Below are positions 1-6,529 of a DNA stretch of 10,591 nucleotides, piece after piece. Within the stretch, counting starts at the first letter, position 1, and the number at the start of each line of letters is the position of its first letter. The translations under genes were made by a program, and so were the position numbers. The DNA comes from Bacilli bacterium (lineage in GTDB: Bacteria; Bacillota_I; Bacilli_A; ML615J-28; CAG-313): assembly GCA_900752975.1 (NCBI GenBank), contig CAADXH010000008.1:1-10591 (forward strand), given 5' to 3'. A model generated the notes under the pieces. The model had not been told where the DNA came from. It was given only the letters and a program-made list of their open reading frames with translations, and did not search any database.

Positions 1-984
1 AACTGTAGGAACTTCTTCTGCTGCGATACCTGATGTAATTGTATCTCTTAAAGTTGTATAATCACCAAGTGAAACTTGTTTTACAATAATATTTGGATAT
101 TCTTGCTGGAATCTAGTAATAATTTCAGCTATAATTCTTTGGTTAAATGAACCCATCGCATGCCAAAATTGAATTTCTACTGGTTCATTATAATTATAAT
201 CAATTAAATCTTTCCATTTTGCGTTAATTACAATATCATCACTAACAACACCAGGAAATTCGAAATCCCATCCAATAAAAGTGGAATTTTCTTTAACAAG
301 CTTAACAGTTGGAGCTTCAATTGTGGAAAATTCTTCTACTTGGTAACTTTCAATTGTTTGGTTACAATTAGTTTCAAAAGATACTGTTACCATCTTTGTT
401 CTATAAAGAATTATCTTAAATGTAATTACATCGGTAGTTCCATCCGCAGGCACACAGTTAAAATATACTATATTTTCTCCAAGGGCAAGAGTATATTCCT
501 TAGAGTTTTCAATAATATTGTTGTTGTATATATCTGTAGATATTGTATATGTAACGCAATAATTAATTGTAAATAATTCATTTAAATCAATTGTTTCTTC
601 CTCATTGTGAATAAGTACAGCATACATAGTTTCTGTCATTTGCGCTGTTTGTTCTCTTTTAGGAATAAATTTAAGCAATGTATCATGTATATTTTTAACA
701 AACTTTGCTGTTAAAGTTATATCGCTAGTTACTGTGTTACCAGCAAACATCCATTTTTCATCATCCACATACCATCCTGTAAATATATATCCTTCTTTTA
801 TTGGATCAGTTGGTTTTGTTACTTTTCCACCTTTTATTACTATTTGATCAGGTATTTCTAAATCAGTATTTGTAACAAATTTAACTGTGTATTTCTCATT
901 TGTGCTATTACCATTATTATTAACGCACCCCACCATTATTAACATTAACACTAATACTGAAATAAAAGTTATAGTTCTTTTCAT
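1..984 (-). CDS. Lipoprotein with InlB-type repeats fused to an ABC solute-binding domain (3' end cut by window)
   Basis: The frame is open for 328 codons from ATG at 984 to the window edge, so the C-terminus is missing. Residues 1-20 are a lipoprotein signal: KR, a hydrophobic core, then MVGC with Cys20 as the probable lipidation site. Residues about 32-95 form one InlB B-repeat (Listeria-Bacteroides repeat) with the hallmark pattern ending EGYIFTGWY and ITLTAKF. Residues about 137-196 resemble a cadherin-like beta-sandwich (LALGENIVYF, then ADGTTDVITFKIILYR). Residues about 198-257 are a second, more diverged B-repeat (FIGWDF, INAKW). From about 268 the start of a family 1 extracellular solute-binding protein is visible (VEIQFWHAMG, then a helix leading to RFQQEYPNIIVKQ). 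The protein is probably anchored outside the membrane and captures a substrate, often a sugar, for an ABC importer whose permeases would lie beyond the left edge. AAAGGAA lies about 11 nt before the ATG. The substrate cannot be read from this fragment. Confidence 0.93.
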   Translation of the reverse strand, partial: MKRTITFISVLVLMLIMVGCVNNNGNSTNEKYTVKFVTNTDLEIPDQIVIKGGKVTKPTDPIKEGYIFTGWYVDDEKWMFAGNTVTSDITLTAKFVKNIHDTLLKFIPKREQTAQMTETMYAVLIHNEEETIDLNELFTINYCVTYTISTDIYNNNIIENSKEYTLALGENIVYFNCVPADGTTDVITFKIILYRTKMVTVSFETNCNQTIESYQVEEFSTIEAPTVKLVKENSTFIGWDFEFPGVVSDDIVINAKWKDLIDYNYNEPVEIQFWHAMGSFNQRIIAEIITRFQQEYPNIIVKQVSLGDYTTLRDTITSGIAAEEVPTV

Positions 985-1013
985 TTTTTTATTTTCCTTT
1001 CTTTCTACTATAT

Positions 1014-1042
1014 ATTATATAACAAATTGATATATATATCAA
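1014..1042 (-). promoter_or_regulatory. Near-consensus sigma-A promoter of the solute-binding lipoprotein gene
   Basis: On the minus strand TTGATA (1042-1037) is followed after exactly 17 bp by TATAAT (1019-1014). The -35 differs from consensus at one base and the -10 is perfect. The -10 lies about 30 bp before the ATG at 984, leaving room for a short leader with an A/G-rich ribosome binding site. This is the best-scoring promoter by eye in the window. Confidence 0.8.
1027..1042. promoter_or_regulatory. Perfect 16-bp palindrome over the -35 box (possible operator)
   Basis: TTGATATATATATCAA is its own reverse complement. It covers the -35 element and the first 10 bp of the spacer of the promoter that reads into the lipoprotein gene. 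Its position would suit a repressor site. It is AT-only apart from one G and one C, so an accidental TA-rich palindrome is also possible. Confidence 0.4.
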
Positions 1043-1051
1043 CTTTTTAAG

Positions 1052-1093
1052 AAAAAAAGATAGGTTGCCATCATCTTTAAACTACCTATCTTT
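1052..1093 (-). terminator. Rho-independent terminator of the tmk-rsmI operon
   Basis: Reading the minus strand, AAAGATAGGT (1093-1084) pairs with ACCTATCTTT (1065-1056) as a 10-bp stem with an 18-nt loop. A run of T follows (1058-1052, partly shared with the stem end). The rsmI stop codon (TAG, 1084-1082) lies at the end of the left arm, so termination begins within the last codons of the gene. The plus strand also has a T-rich stretch after the hairpin, so some bidirectional function is possible. Confidence 0.8.
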
Positions 1094-1948
1094 ATTTTTA
1101 CCAAGTATTTCTTGATATATATTACTTTTAGAAGTATTGCGATCTTTCGCAACTATTTTCATTGCCTCTTTTTGATCATACCCTGAATTCAAATAATATT
1201 GGTAATGTTCCTTCACTGTTAAGTTACAAAGGTTTTCACTTTTTTCCTCATTTGTACAACCTGATAATATTATAACCATTTCACCTTTTAGTTCGTCCAC
1301 AACTTCTAATATTTCACTAGCTGTACCACGTAAATATTCTTCATACCTTTTAGTTAATTCTCTAGCTAACACAATATGTCTAGTTGGCATTAGTTCATTA
1401 ATTATTTCTAATGTTGAATTAATGCGGTGAGGTGCTTCATAAATAATTAATGTGTTAGGTGAATACTTCAATGTCTCTAGTTCTTCTTTTCTTTTTTGGT
1501 CTTTACTATTCAAAAATCCTATAAATGTAAAATTATTAGATGGAATACCTGAACCAACAAGAGCTGTAAGACTAGCACTAACACCAGGTACAACTACTAC
1601 ATTAATATCATCTGCAATGGCCGCTCTAGCTATTAGAAAACCCGGATCACTAATGGCCGGCATTCCCGCATCACTGACGACTGCAATATTTTTACCATTT
1701 TTTATTTTTTCAATTATTATATCAGTTAATTCTTGCTCATTATGAACATGATAACTATGCATTTTAGTATGTATATCAAAATTGGCAAGTAACATACCAG
1801 TTATTCTAGTATCTTCACAATATATATCATCCACCATTTTTAAAGTTGTTACAGCACGATATGTCATATCATTATAATTACCAATTGGAGTAGCTACTAA
1901 ATATAATTTTGATGTTTCATATTCATATGTTCTTTGTCTTTTTAACAT
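1082..1948 (-). CDS. rsmI: 16S rRNA (cytidine(1402)-2'-O)-methyltransferase RsmI
   Basis: The 288-residue product matches the usual length and motif order of RsmI, a tetrapyrrole-methylase-fold enzyme. RsmI uses S-adenosylmethionine to 2'-O-methylate C1402 in the decoding centre of 16S rRNA. Visible motifs are LYLVATPIGN (15-24), CEDTR (44-48), VSDAGMPAISDPG (91-103), PGVSA (121-125) and EAPHRI (171-176). The ATG at 1948 is chosen because AGAAGG lies 6 nt upstream and the N-terminus has normal family length. The gene starts one base after the trmN stop codon, so translation is probably coupled. It is the last gene of the tmk operon and runs directly into the terminator. In Bacillus a small GIY-YIG gene (yazA) sits between trmN and rsmI; none is present here. 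Confidence 0.96.
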   Translation of the reverse strand: MLKRQRTYEYETSKLYLVATPIGNYNDMTYRAVTTLKMVDDIYCEDTRITGMLLANFDIHTKMHSYHVHNEQELTDIIIEKIKNGKNIAVVSDAGMPAISDPGFLIARAAIADDINVVVVPGVSASLTALVGSGIPSNNFTFIGFLNSKDQKRKEELETLKYSPNTLIIYEAPHRINSTLEIINELMPTRHIVLARELTKRYEEYLRGTASEILEVVDELKGEMVIILSGCTNEEKSENLCNLTVKEHYQYYLNSGYDQKEAMKIVAKDRNTSKSNIYQEILGKNKDR

Positions 1949-1949
1949 A

Positions 1950-2702
1950 TTATACCTTCTTATAATTAAATATATCTAATATTTCTTTTGTATATTCATT
2001 ATTACTATTTTTCACGTATAATGGCTGTAGTACTTTAAGTTCGCCTTGTTTGTTAGTTTTTTTGCCTTCAATAAGAATTGCCACCGCATCTGTTGTCTTT
2101 GGAGAAGAATATACAAATTGTAATCTTTTGGGTTCAATCATATATTTTCGAAACATATTTAATATTTCTACTAATCGTTCACTACGATGAACCATTGCGA
2201 AAGTACCACCTTCCTTTAAAAGGATTGATGCACTTTTCAATAAGTGTTCTAGATTTAAATTTATTTCATGACGGGCTATAGTCTTATAATCATTCTTGTT
2301 TAGTTTTGATTTATCAGTAACTTTAAAATATGGGGGATTAGAGACTACAATATCAAATGATGATGTTCCTAGTGTTTTATATACATCATTTACATCAGCA
2401 TTTAATATCGTTATCTGTGATTCTAAGTTGTTAAGATCAACGCTTCTTTTCGCAAGATTATATATGTCTTCTTGAAGTTCTACTCCATATATATGGCTGT
2501 TGGTTCTTAAACTTAGAAACATAGGGATGTAGCCATTACCACATCCTAAATCAATTATCTTCTTATCTCTTAAATTAATGGTCACAAAACTAGCTAATAA
2601 TGTTGAATCTAATGAAAAATTGAGAATATCATCACGTTGGATTATTTTTAATCCTTCATATCCTAGTAGATTACTTATTGTTTCCTTGCTTTTTGTTTCC
2701 AT
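1950..2702 (-). CDS. trmN: TrmN6/YabB-like tRNA1(Val) (adenine(37)-N6)-methyltransferase
   Basis: From the ATG at 2702 the product has 250 residues, typical of this Rossmann-fold class I methyltransferase family. The SAM-binding motif I is IIDLGCGNGYIP (49-60), and the catalytic amino-methyltransferase motif SNPPY (121-125) marks N6-adenine chemistry. Family members with this architecture act on A37 of tRNA; the exact tRNA is inferred from orthology with B. subtilis YabB and E. coli TrmN6. The frame is open further upstream to 2789, but those 29 extra residues overlap the C-terminal tail of ricT and look unlike the family. The internal METKSKETI start gives the expected N-terminus, although the ribosome binding site (AGAAGAA, about 10 nt upstream) is only moderate. 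The start overlaps the end of ricT by 32 nt, in keeping with translational coupling. Confidence 0.9.
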   Translation of the reverse strand: METKSKETISNLLGYEGLKIIQRDDILNFSLDSTLLASFVTINLRDKKIIDLGCGNGYIPMFLSLRTNSHIYGVELQEDIYNLAKRSVDLNNLESQITILNADVNDVYKTLGTSSFDIVVSNPPYFKVTDKSKLNKNDYKTIARHEINLNLEHLLKSASILLKEGGTFAMVHRSERLVEILNMFRKYMIEPKRLQFVYSSPKTTDAVAILIEGKKTNKQGELKVLQPLYVKNSNNEYTKEILDIFNYKKV

Positions 2703-3687
2703 TGTTTTTAAATTTCTTCTTGTATTTATTATAGCGGTGAGCTTTTTTAGGATTATCTGGTACATTTTCAGATGATTCTTGTTCACCATTTTCTTCTTGT
2801 TGTAATTCTTGAACTTCTACTTCAATCTCATCATCAACCTCTTCAGCCGTTACTATTAATTCAGGTTCTTCAACTTTTCTCGCAATAGTGAAACCTTCAA
2901 TTTCTTCTAGTTTGTGGGTTGCAGGCATTGCATTTGGATCCTCTTGAGTTTTTACTAATTTTTTGAAGTAATCAACCGATACAACTTTACAATTTTCACA
3001 TGTTGGAGTTTTTACATAACTACCAACAGCAGGAAATTCTTTTTTCATTTCTTTATAAAGTTCTTCTTCATATCCTATACAACACATCAATTTACCACAT
3101 GCACCACTTATTTTGGCATTATTTAAGCTCATACCTTGTTCTTTTGCCATTTTCATTGTAACAAAATCAAAATTTTGAAGAAATTTTTTACAGCATAATT
3201 CTCTTCCACAAATACCAATTCCTCCAAGAGCGCGGGCAGCTTCACGTGGGCCTATTTGTCTTAGTTCTACTCTAATTCTAAATTCAGGTGCTAAATACTT
3301 TAATAGTTCTCTAAAATCAACCCTATCATCTGCCGTATAGTAGAAAATAATTTTAGATAAATCTATTGTGTACTCTGCATATAATGGTTTCATTTCTAGT
3401 TTGCATATTTTGATATATTTTTTAAACACTTCAAATGCTGTTTTTGCAAGTTCAGCATTCTTTTTTTCTTGTTCTACATCTTCATCTGTAGCTTTTCTAA
3501 TTACTGGTTTTAGTTCATATTCTATTTGTTCATCTTCGACTTCACGATTAGGAATTATGACCTTACCAAGTTCTACTCCTCTTACAGTTTCAACAATAGC
3601 ATACTCACCTAATTTAAAATCATTATTTAGGGGATCAAAATAATATACTTTTCCCACTTCTTTAAATTGTATTCCTACTATTTTCAT
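2671..3687 (-). CDS. ricT: RicT/YaaT, PSP1-domain Fe-S subunit of the Ric complex
   Basis: This is a PSP1 C-terminal-domain protein orthologous by sequence and gene order to B. subtilis YaaT (RicT). RicT forms a [4Fe-4S]-containing complex with RicA and RicF that tunes RNase Y-dependent mRNA maturation and affects competence, biofilm formation and sporulation. Cysteines are grouped at 160/165/166 (GICGRELCC), 197/202/203 (GACGKLMCC) and 230/233 (CENC), plus C95; these include the likely cluster ligands. The N-terminal core (about 1-240) is regular. The 338-residue length exceeds the roughly 275 of the Bacillus protein because of a tail from about 273: first strongly acidic, then Lys/Asn-rich to the end. 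The start ATG has a strong site, AGGAG, 5 nt upstream, placed right at the holB stop codon 10 nt away. ricA and ricF are not in the window. Confidence 0.95.
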   Translation of the reverse strand: MKIVGIQFKEVGKVYYFDPLNNDFKLGEYAIVETVRGVELGKVIIPNREVEDEQIEYELKPVIRKATDEDVEQEKKNAELAKTAFEVFKKYIKICKLEMKPLYAEYTIDLSKIIFYYTADDRVDFRELLKYLAPEFRIRVELRQIGPREAARALGGIGICGRELCCKKFLQNFDFVTMKMAKEQGMSLNNAKISGACGKLMCCIGYEEELYKEMKKEFPAVGSYVKTPTCENCKVVSVDYFKKLVKTQEDPNAMPATHKLEEIEGFTIARKVEEPELIVTAEEVDDEIEVEVQELQQEENGEQESSENVPDNPKKAHRYNKYKKKFKNNGNKKQGNNK

Positions 3688-3697
3688 TTTCTCTCCT

Positions 3698-4669
3698 CTA
3701 CTTATTTATTTCAACCATTAGACTAGTATAAAATAAATTAAGGTTTACGTAATAATTTAATCTTTCTTGATATTTATTAATTACATCAATTTGATGCATT
3801 ATTTTTTCAATGTTTATGTTTTCCTTATTATATAAGGAAGTAACCTCTAAAAATACTTTCGATTCTTTACCATTATATATATTTACTATTTCTTTGTTTA
3901 TTAATAATAATATATCCAAAAATACACGATGCCATTTCTTGTCAGTTTCATTTTTTAAGTAACTACTATTTTTATAAAAAAATACAAAAGGATCTTTATG
4001 AGTCGCAATTTGTTTTTCTATTCCTAACGCAAGCGTAAGCAATTCATAAACTTTTCCCTCAGCAATCATTTGTTTTGCATTGTCAGCATCAGCAGTTAAA
4101 TAAGATAAAACATATGACATAGTTTTTTCAACTCCACTTTCCTCTAGTGCTTCCATAATAAATTGGCGTGGAATAGGTTTAAATTGTATTACTTGAGTTC
4201 GGGAAATAATAGTATCTAGTATCTTTTCTTTGTTTTTTGTTAATAAGAAGATATAATGATTAGCTGCAGGTTCCTCAAGTAACTTCAAAATAGCATTGGC
4301 TGATGATGTGTTCATTTTATCAGCATCTTTTATAATACCTATTTTAGGGCCTTTCTCAAGTGATGTTGTATTAAACTCGTGAATAAATTCATCTATTTGT
4401 TCTCTTTTTATTAAGTCATTTTGTGGTTCTATGCATATTATATTAAGGTGATTACCTTTTTCAACCCTTATACAATTGTGACAACGAAAACAAGGCTTGT
4501 TATCACTTTCACACAATAATAACATAGACATATATATTGCGGCTTCATATGTGCCACTTCCCTCACCGCCTTCAAACATATAGGCATGAGATAAATATCC
4601 ACTTTCATAACTTCCTTTTAGTAAACGGATGACAGCAGGTTGATTTTCCATCATTTGTTTAATTGTCAT
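3698..4669 (-). CDS. holB: DNA polymerase III delta' subunit (clamp loader)
   Basis: The 323-residue product is an AAA+ clamp-loader subunit of the HolB type. It helps open and load the beta sliding clamp during replication. The N-terminal segment LSHAYMFEGGEGSGTYEAA (26-44) is a degenerate P-loop: Thr40 stands where an active ATPase has Lys, as expected for the non-hydrolysing delta'. A zinc-module set of cysteines follows at 53, 60, 63 and 66 (CFRCHNC). Walker B-like IIKDADKM (112-119) and the NAILKLLEEP segment (125-134) are typical. The arginine-finger motif reads SRT (156-158) rather than the usual SRC. ATG 4669 overlaps the end of tmk by 11 nt and has AAGGAG about 10 nt upstream. In Bacillus, darA and yaaR separate tmk and holB; here they are adjacent. 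Confidence 0.95.
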   Translation of the reverse strand: MTIKQMMENQPAVIRLLKGSYESGYLSHAYMFEGGEGSGTYEAAIYMSMLLLCESDNKPCFRCHNCIRVEKGNHLNIICIEPQNDLIKREQIDEFIHEFNTTSLEKGPKIGIIKDADKMNTSSANAILKLLEEPAANHYIFLLTKNKEKILDTIISRTQVIQFKPIPRQFIMEALEESGVEKTMSYVLSYLTADADNAKQMIAEGKVYELLTLALGIEKQIATHKDPFVFFYKNSSYLKNETDKKWHRVFLDILLLINKEIVNIYNGKESKVFLEVTSLYNKENINIEKIMHQIDVINKYQERLNYYVNLNLFYTSLMVEINK

Positions 4670-5303
4670 TTTCTCTATTCTCCTTAAGAAAATGTAATAC
4701 CGCTGCCGTTGTAACTTCCGCTACTTCATTTTGTGTCATTTCTCCATCTATTCTTATAATTCGTTTAGGGTCGTTTTCACATAATTGAATGTAACTATCA
4801 TATACATTATGATGAAACTCAATTGTTTCAAGTTCAAGTCGGTCCATATCGCGTAAATTCTTTTTAATTCTGGCAAGTCCAACTTCAGGATGAACGCAAA
4901 CAAAAATAGTTAAATCAGGCGTTAAACCTTCGGTTGCGAATTGATTTAGTTCATTTACTTTATCAATTCCAAGATGTCTAGCGCCGCCTTGATATGCTAG
5001 TGAACTATCTAAGAAACGATCACAAAGAATAATTTTTCCATCCTTAAGGGCTGGTAAAATAGTTTTCTGAATATGTTCCCTTCTGCTAGCTGCATAAAGC
5101 AAAGCTTCAGTCCATGAATCCATACCAACGTTACTTTTATCTAAAATTATTTCTCTAATTTTTTCAGCAATAGGACTACCACCAGGTTCTCGTGATAACA
5201 CAACATTATATCCTAATTCTTGTAATTTATTATATACAGCTTTAATAGCACTAGATTTCCCACTGCCATCATTTCCTTCAAAAGTAATAAATAAGCCTCT
5301 CAT
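4659..5303 (-). CDS. tmk: Thymidylate kinase
   Basis: This cytosolic enzyme phosphorylates dTMP to dTDP with ATP, a step needed for dTTP synthesis. At 214 residues it has normal family length. The P-loop is FEGNDGSGKSS (8-18), the dTMP-binding motif is REPGG (38-42), and DRFLDSSLAYQG (95-106) carries the DR signature followed by the SSLAYQG segment. The LID region has the Arg/Asp pattern RIKKNLRDMDRLE (about 145-157). The ATG at 5303 is preceded by an AGAGGT site and lies about 23 bp from a clear -10 box. It is the first gene of the five-gene operon and is divergent from the small gene at 5428. Confidence 0.97.
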   Translation of the reverse strand: MRGLFITFEGNDGSGKSSAIKAVYNKLQELGYNVVLSREPGGSPIAEKIREIILDKSNVGMDSWTEALLYAASRREHIQKTILPALKDGKIILCDRFLDSSLAYQGGARHLGIDKVNELNQFATEGLTPDLTIFVCVHPEVGLARIKKNLRDMDRLELETIEFHHNVYDSYIQLCENDPKRIIRIDGEMTQNEVAEVTTAAVLHFLKENRENDN

Positions 5304-5325
5304 ATTCTTCTACCTCTATTTTACT

Positions 5326-5354
5326 ATTATACCATATTTCACAATTTATATAAA
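5326..5354 (-). promoter_or_regulatory. Extended -10 promoter of the tmk-holB-ricT-trmN-rsmI operon
   Basis: On the minus strand TGGTATAAT (5334-5326) is a perfect -10 with the TGn extension. A weak -35, TTTATA (5354-5349), lies 17 bp upstream. The leader to the tmk ATG would be very short, about 15-20 nt. The element closely resembles the ecfA1 promoter at 9939-9967. Confidence 0.75.
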
Positions 5355-5392
5355 GTAATGTGTTTAATTAAAATTTGAATTGTATACATATA

Positions 5393-5422
5393 TATAATTT
5401 TGTAAATACTAATGTAGAGGTG
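5393..5422 (+). promoter_or_regulatory. -10 box and ribosome binding site of the small orphan gene
   Basis: TATAAT at 5393-5398 lies 30 bp before the ATG at 5428, and AGAGGTG at 5416-5422 is a good Shine-Dalgarno with 5-nt spacing. No convincing -35 is seen at the right distance; TTGAAT at 5375-5380 is 12 bp away, which is too close. The -10 is divergent from the tmk promoter, whose -35 lies about 40 bp away. Confidence 0.5.
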
Positions 5423-5427
5423 AAAAA

Positions 5428-5640
5428 ATGAAATATAAAAATAACATTAGAACAACTGATATGAAGAAAAAAAATATTAGTAGAGAAGAATTTGCGAGCG
5501 AATTGAGCCCATTGAGTAAAATGGCTCAAGGAATATATATAGCTGAGAATAGTGACGTTGATAATATTATTCTTAATAAAAAGAAAATTAATGAGAAACG
5601 TCAAAAGGACAACTTAGCAAAGGAACTAAATTATAAATAA
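5428..5640 (+). CDS. Small basic protein of unknown function (70 aa)
   Basis: I do not recognise this protein. It is 70 residues, rich in Lys, Asn and Glu, with no signal peptide, membrane segment or cysteine. The centre (about 20-42, REEFASELSPLSKMAQGIYI) could be an amphipathic helix, and the C-terminal third (about 51-70) is a highly charged Lys/Glu helix. Support for a real gene is a good ribosome binding site, a TATAAT box 30 bp before the start, and its position opposite the tmk promoter where no other gene fits. The overlapping minus-strand frame (5368-5604) has no such signals. It precedes tauE by 92 bp with no terminator between them, so the two could be partly co-transcribed. Its codons 3-10 contain a 23-bp sequence also found antisense in ecfT. 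Confidence 0.6.
   Translation: MKYKNNIRTTDMKKKNISREEFASELSPLSKMAQGIYIAENSDVDNIILNKKKINEKRQKDNLAKELNYK
5435..5457 (+). repeat. 23-bp exact repeat, copy A (in the small orphan gene)
   Basis: The 23 bases here are identical, on the plus strand, to 7870-7892. They begin 7 nt after the A of the start codon and include the core AACATTAGAACAACT. In RNA terms this copy is sense in the small-gene transcript. Confidence 0.85.
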
Positions 5641-5682
5641 AGTTTTTAGTTAATTGTTTTTCTTTTATTTTTCTACAAAAAG

Positions 5683-5725
5683 TGTTATAATATATCATAG
5701 ATATAATAACATTAATTGTAGGAGA
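5683..5725 (+). promoter_or_regulatory. Extended -10 promoter and ribosome binding site of tauE
   Basis: TGTTATAAT (5683-5691) is a perfect -10 with a TGn extension; no good -35 is visible in the T-rich DNA upstream. AGGAGA (5720-5725) lies 7 nt before the ATG at 5733. The predicted leader is about 35 nt. tauE can therefore be transcribed separately from the upstream small gene. Confidence 0.65.
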
Positions 5726-5732
5726 TATATAT

Positions 5733-6506
5733 ATGCTTAAATTATTTATTGTATGTTTTTTAGCTGGGGTTGGTGCAGGACTTGGTACTGGTTTTGCTGG
5801 TATGAGTGCCGCAGCAGTTATCGCCCCAATGCTTATTACTTTTATGAAAATGGACCCGTATATGGCTGTGGGTATTGCCCTAGCAAGTGATGTTTTAGCA
5901 AGTGCCGTTAGTGCTTATACTTATGGAAAAAGTAAAAACCTAGATATTCGCAATGGACTTATTATGCTAGTTACCGTTTTGGCATTTACACTCATTGGAA
6001 GCCTTATTGCAAAACTTGTTCCAAGCAATACAATGGGCAACTTTTCAGTATTTATGACAATGTTACTTGGTATTAAATTTATTATTAAGCCTGTTATGAC
6101 CACAAAAGAAAAAATGGAAATGGTAAGCAAACGTAAAAGAGTTATTCAATCAATTGCTATGGGCTCACTAGTTGGTTTTGTTTGTGGATTTATCGGCGCG
6201 GGTGGTGGTATGATGATGTTACTGATTTTAACAAGTGTATTAGGTTATGAACTTAAAACAGCAGTTGGCACAAGCGTATTCATTATGACATTCACCGCCT
6301 TAACTGGTTCAGTTAGTCACTTTGTAATAGGAGGAATGCCTAATATATGGTGTTTAATTATTTGCATTTTATCAACATTACTATGGGCTAGGATTGCGGC
6401 TATATTTGCTAATAAAGCAAAACCTGCTACACTTAATCGTGTAACAGGTGTTATCCTAACAGTTTTAGGAGTTGTAATCCTAGTTGTTAATTTAATTAAT
6501 AAGTAA
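5733..6506 (+). CDS. TauE/SafE family membrane transporter
   Basis: The 257-residue product is almost entirely hydrophobic, with about seven or eight membrane helices in two related halves, as in the TauE/SafE (DUF81) family. The family's glycine-rich helix appears twice: GVGAGLGTGFAGMSAAAV at about 12-29 and FVCGFIGAGGGMMMLLIL at about 150-167. A short basic loop (KEKMEMVSKRKR, about 125-136) separates the halves. Characterised members export sulfite, sulfoacetate or related organic anions; the substrate here cannot be told from the sequence. The gene has its own extended -10 promoter and ribosome binding site and ends in a terminator. It is flanked by two minus-strand housekeeping operons, so it and the small gene before it form a separate unit. 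No sulfur-metabolism or regulator gene lies nearby to suggest a pathway. Confidence 0.92.
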   Translation: MLKLFIVCFLAGVGAGLGTGFAGMSAAAVIAPMLITFMKMDPYMAVGIALASDVLASAVSAYTYGKSKNLDIRNGLIMLVTVLAFTLIGSLIAKLVPSNTMGNFSVFMTMLLGIKFIIKPVMTTKEKMEMVSKRKRVIQSIAMGSLVGFVCGFIGAGGGMMMLLILTSVLGYELKTAVGTSVFIMTFTALTGSVSHFVIGGMPNIWCLIICILSTLLWARIAAIFANKAKPATLNRVTGVILTVLGVVILVVNLINK

Positions 6507-6527
6507 AGTCACTATTGTGGCTTTTTT
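6505..6527 (+). terminator. Rho-independent terminator of tauE
   Basis: AAAGTCAC (6505-6512) pairs with GTGGCTTT (6517-6524), including one T-G wobble, around a TATT loop. The run of T continues to 6527. It begins within the tauE stop codon and lies in the 23-bp gap before the convergent truA stop. On the minus strand the same hairpin is followed by only a weak T stretch, so its use by the ecf-truA operon is less certain. Confidence 0.8.
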
Positions 6528-6529
6528 AT

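Noticed and set aside
340..576. Plus-strand frame of 78 codons at 340
   Set aside because: It lies antisense within the clearly coding lipoprotein gene and has no ribosome binding site or family features.
1027..1042. TA-rich palindrome as a recombination or attachment site
   Set aside because: No second copy, integrase or target duplication is visible; its position over a -35 box makes a promoter-linked role more likely.
2703..2789. Extended N-terminus for trmN starting at 2789
   Set aside because: The added 29 residues are translated from the ricT tail region and do not fit the family; the ATG at 2702 gives the normal length.
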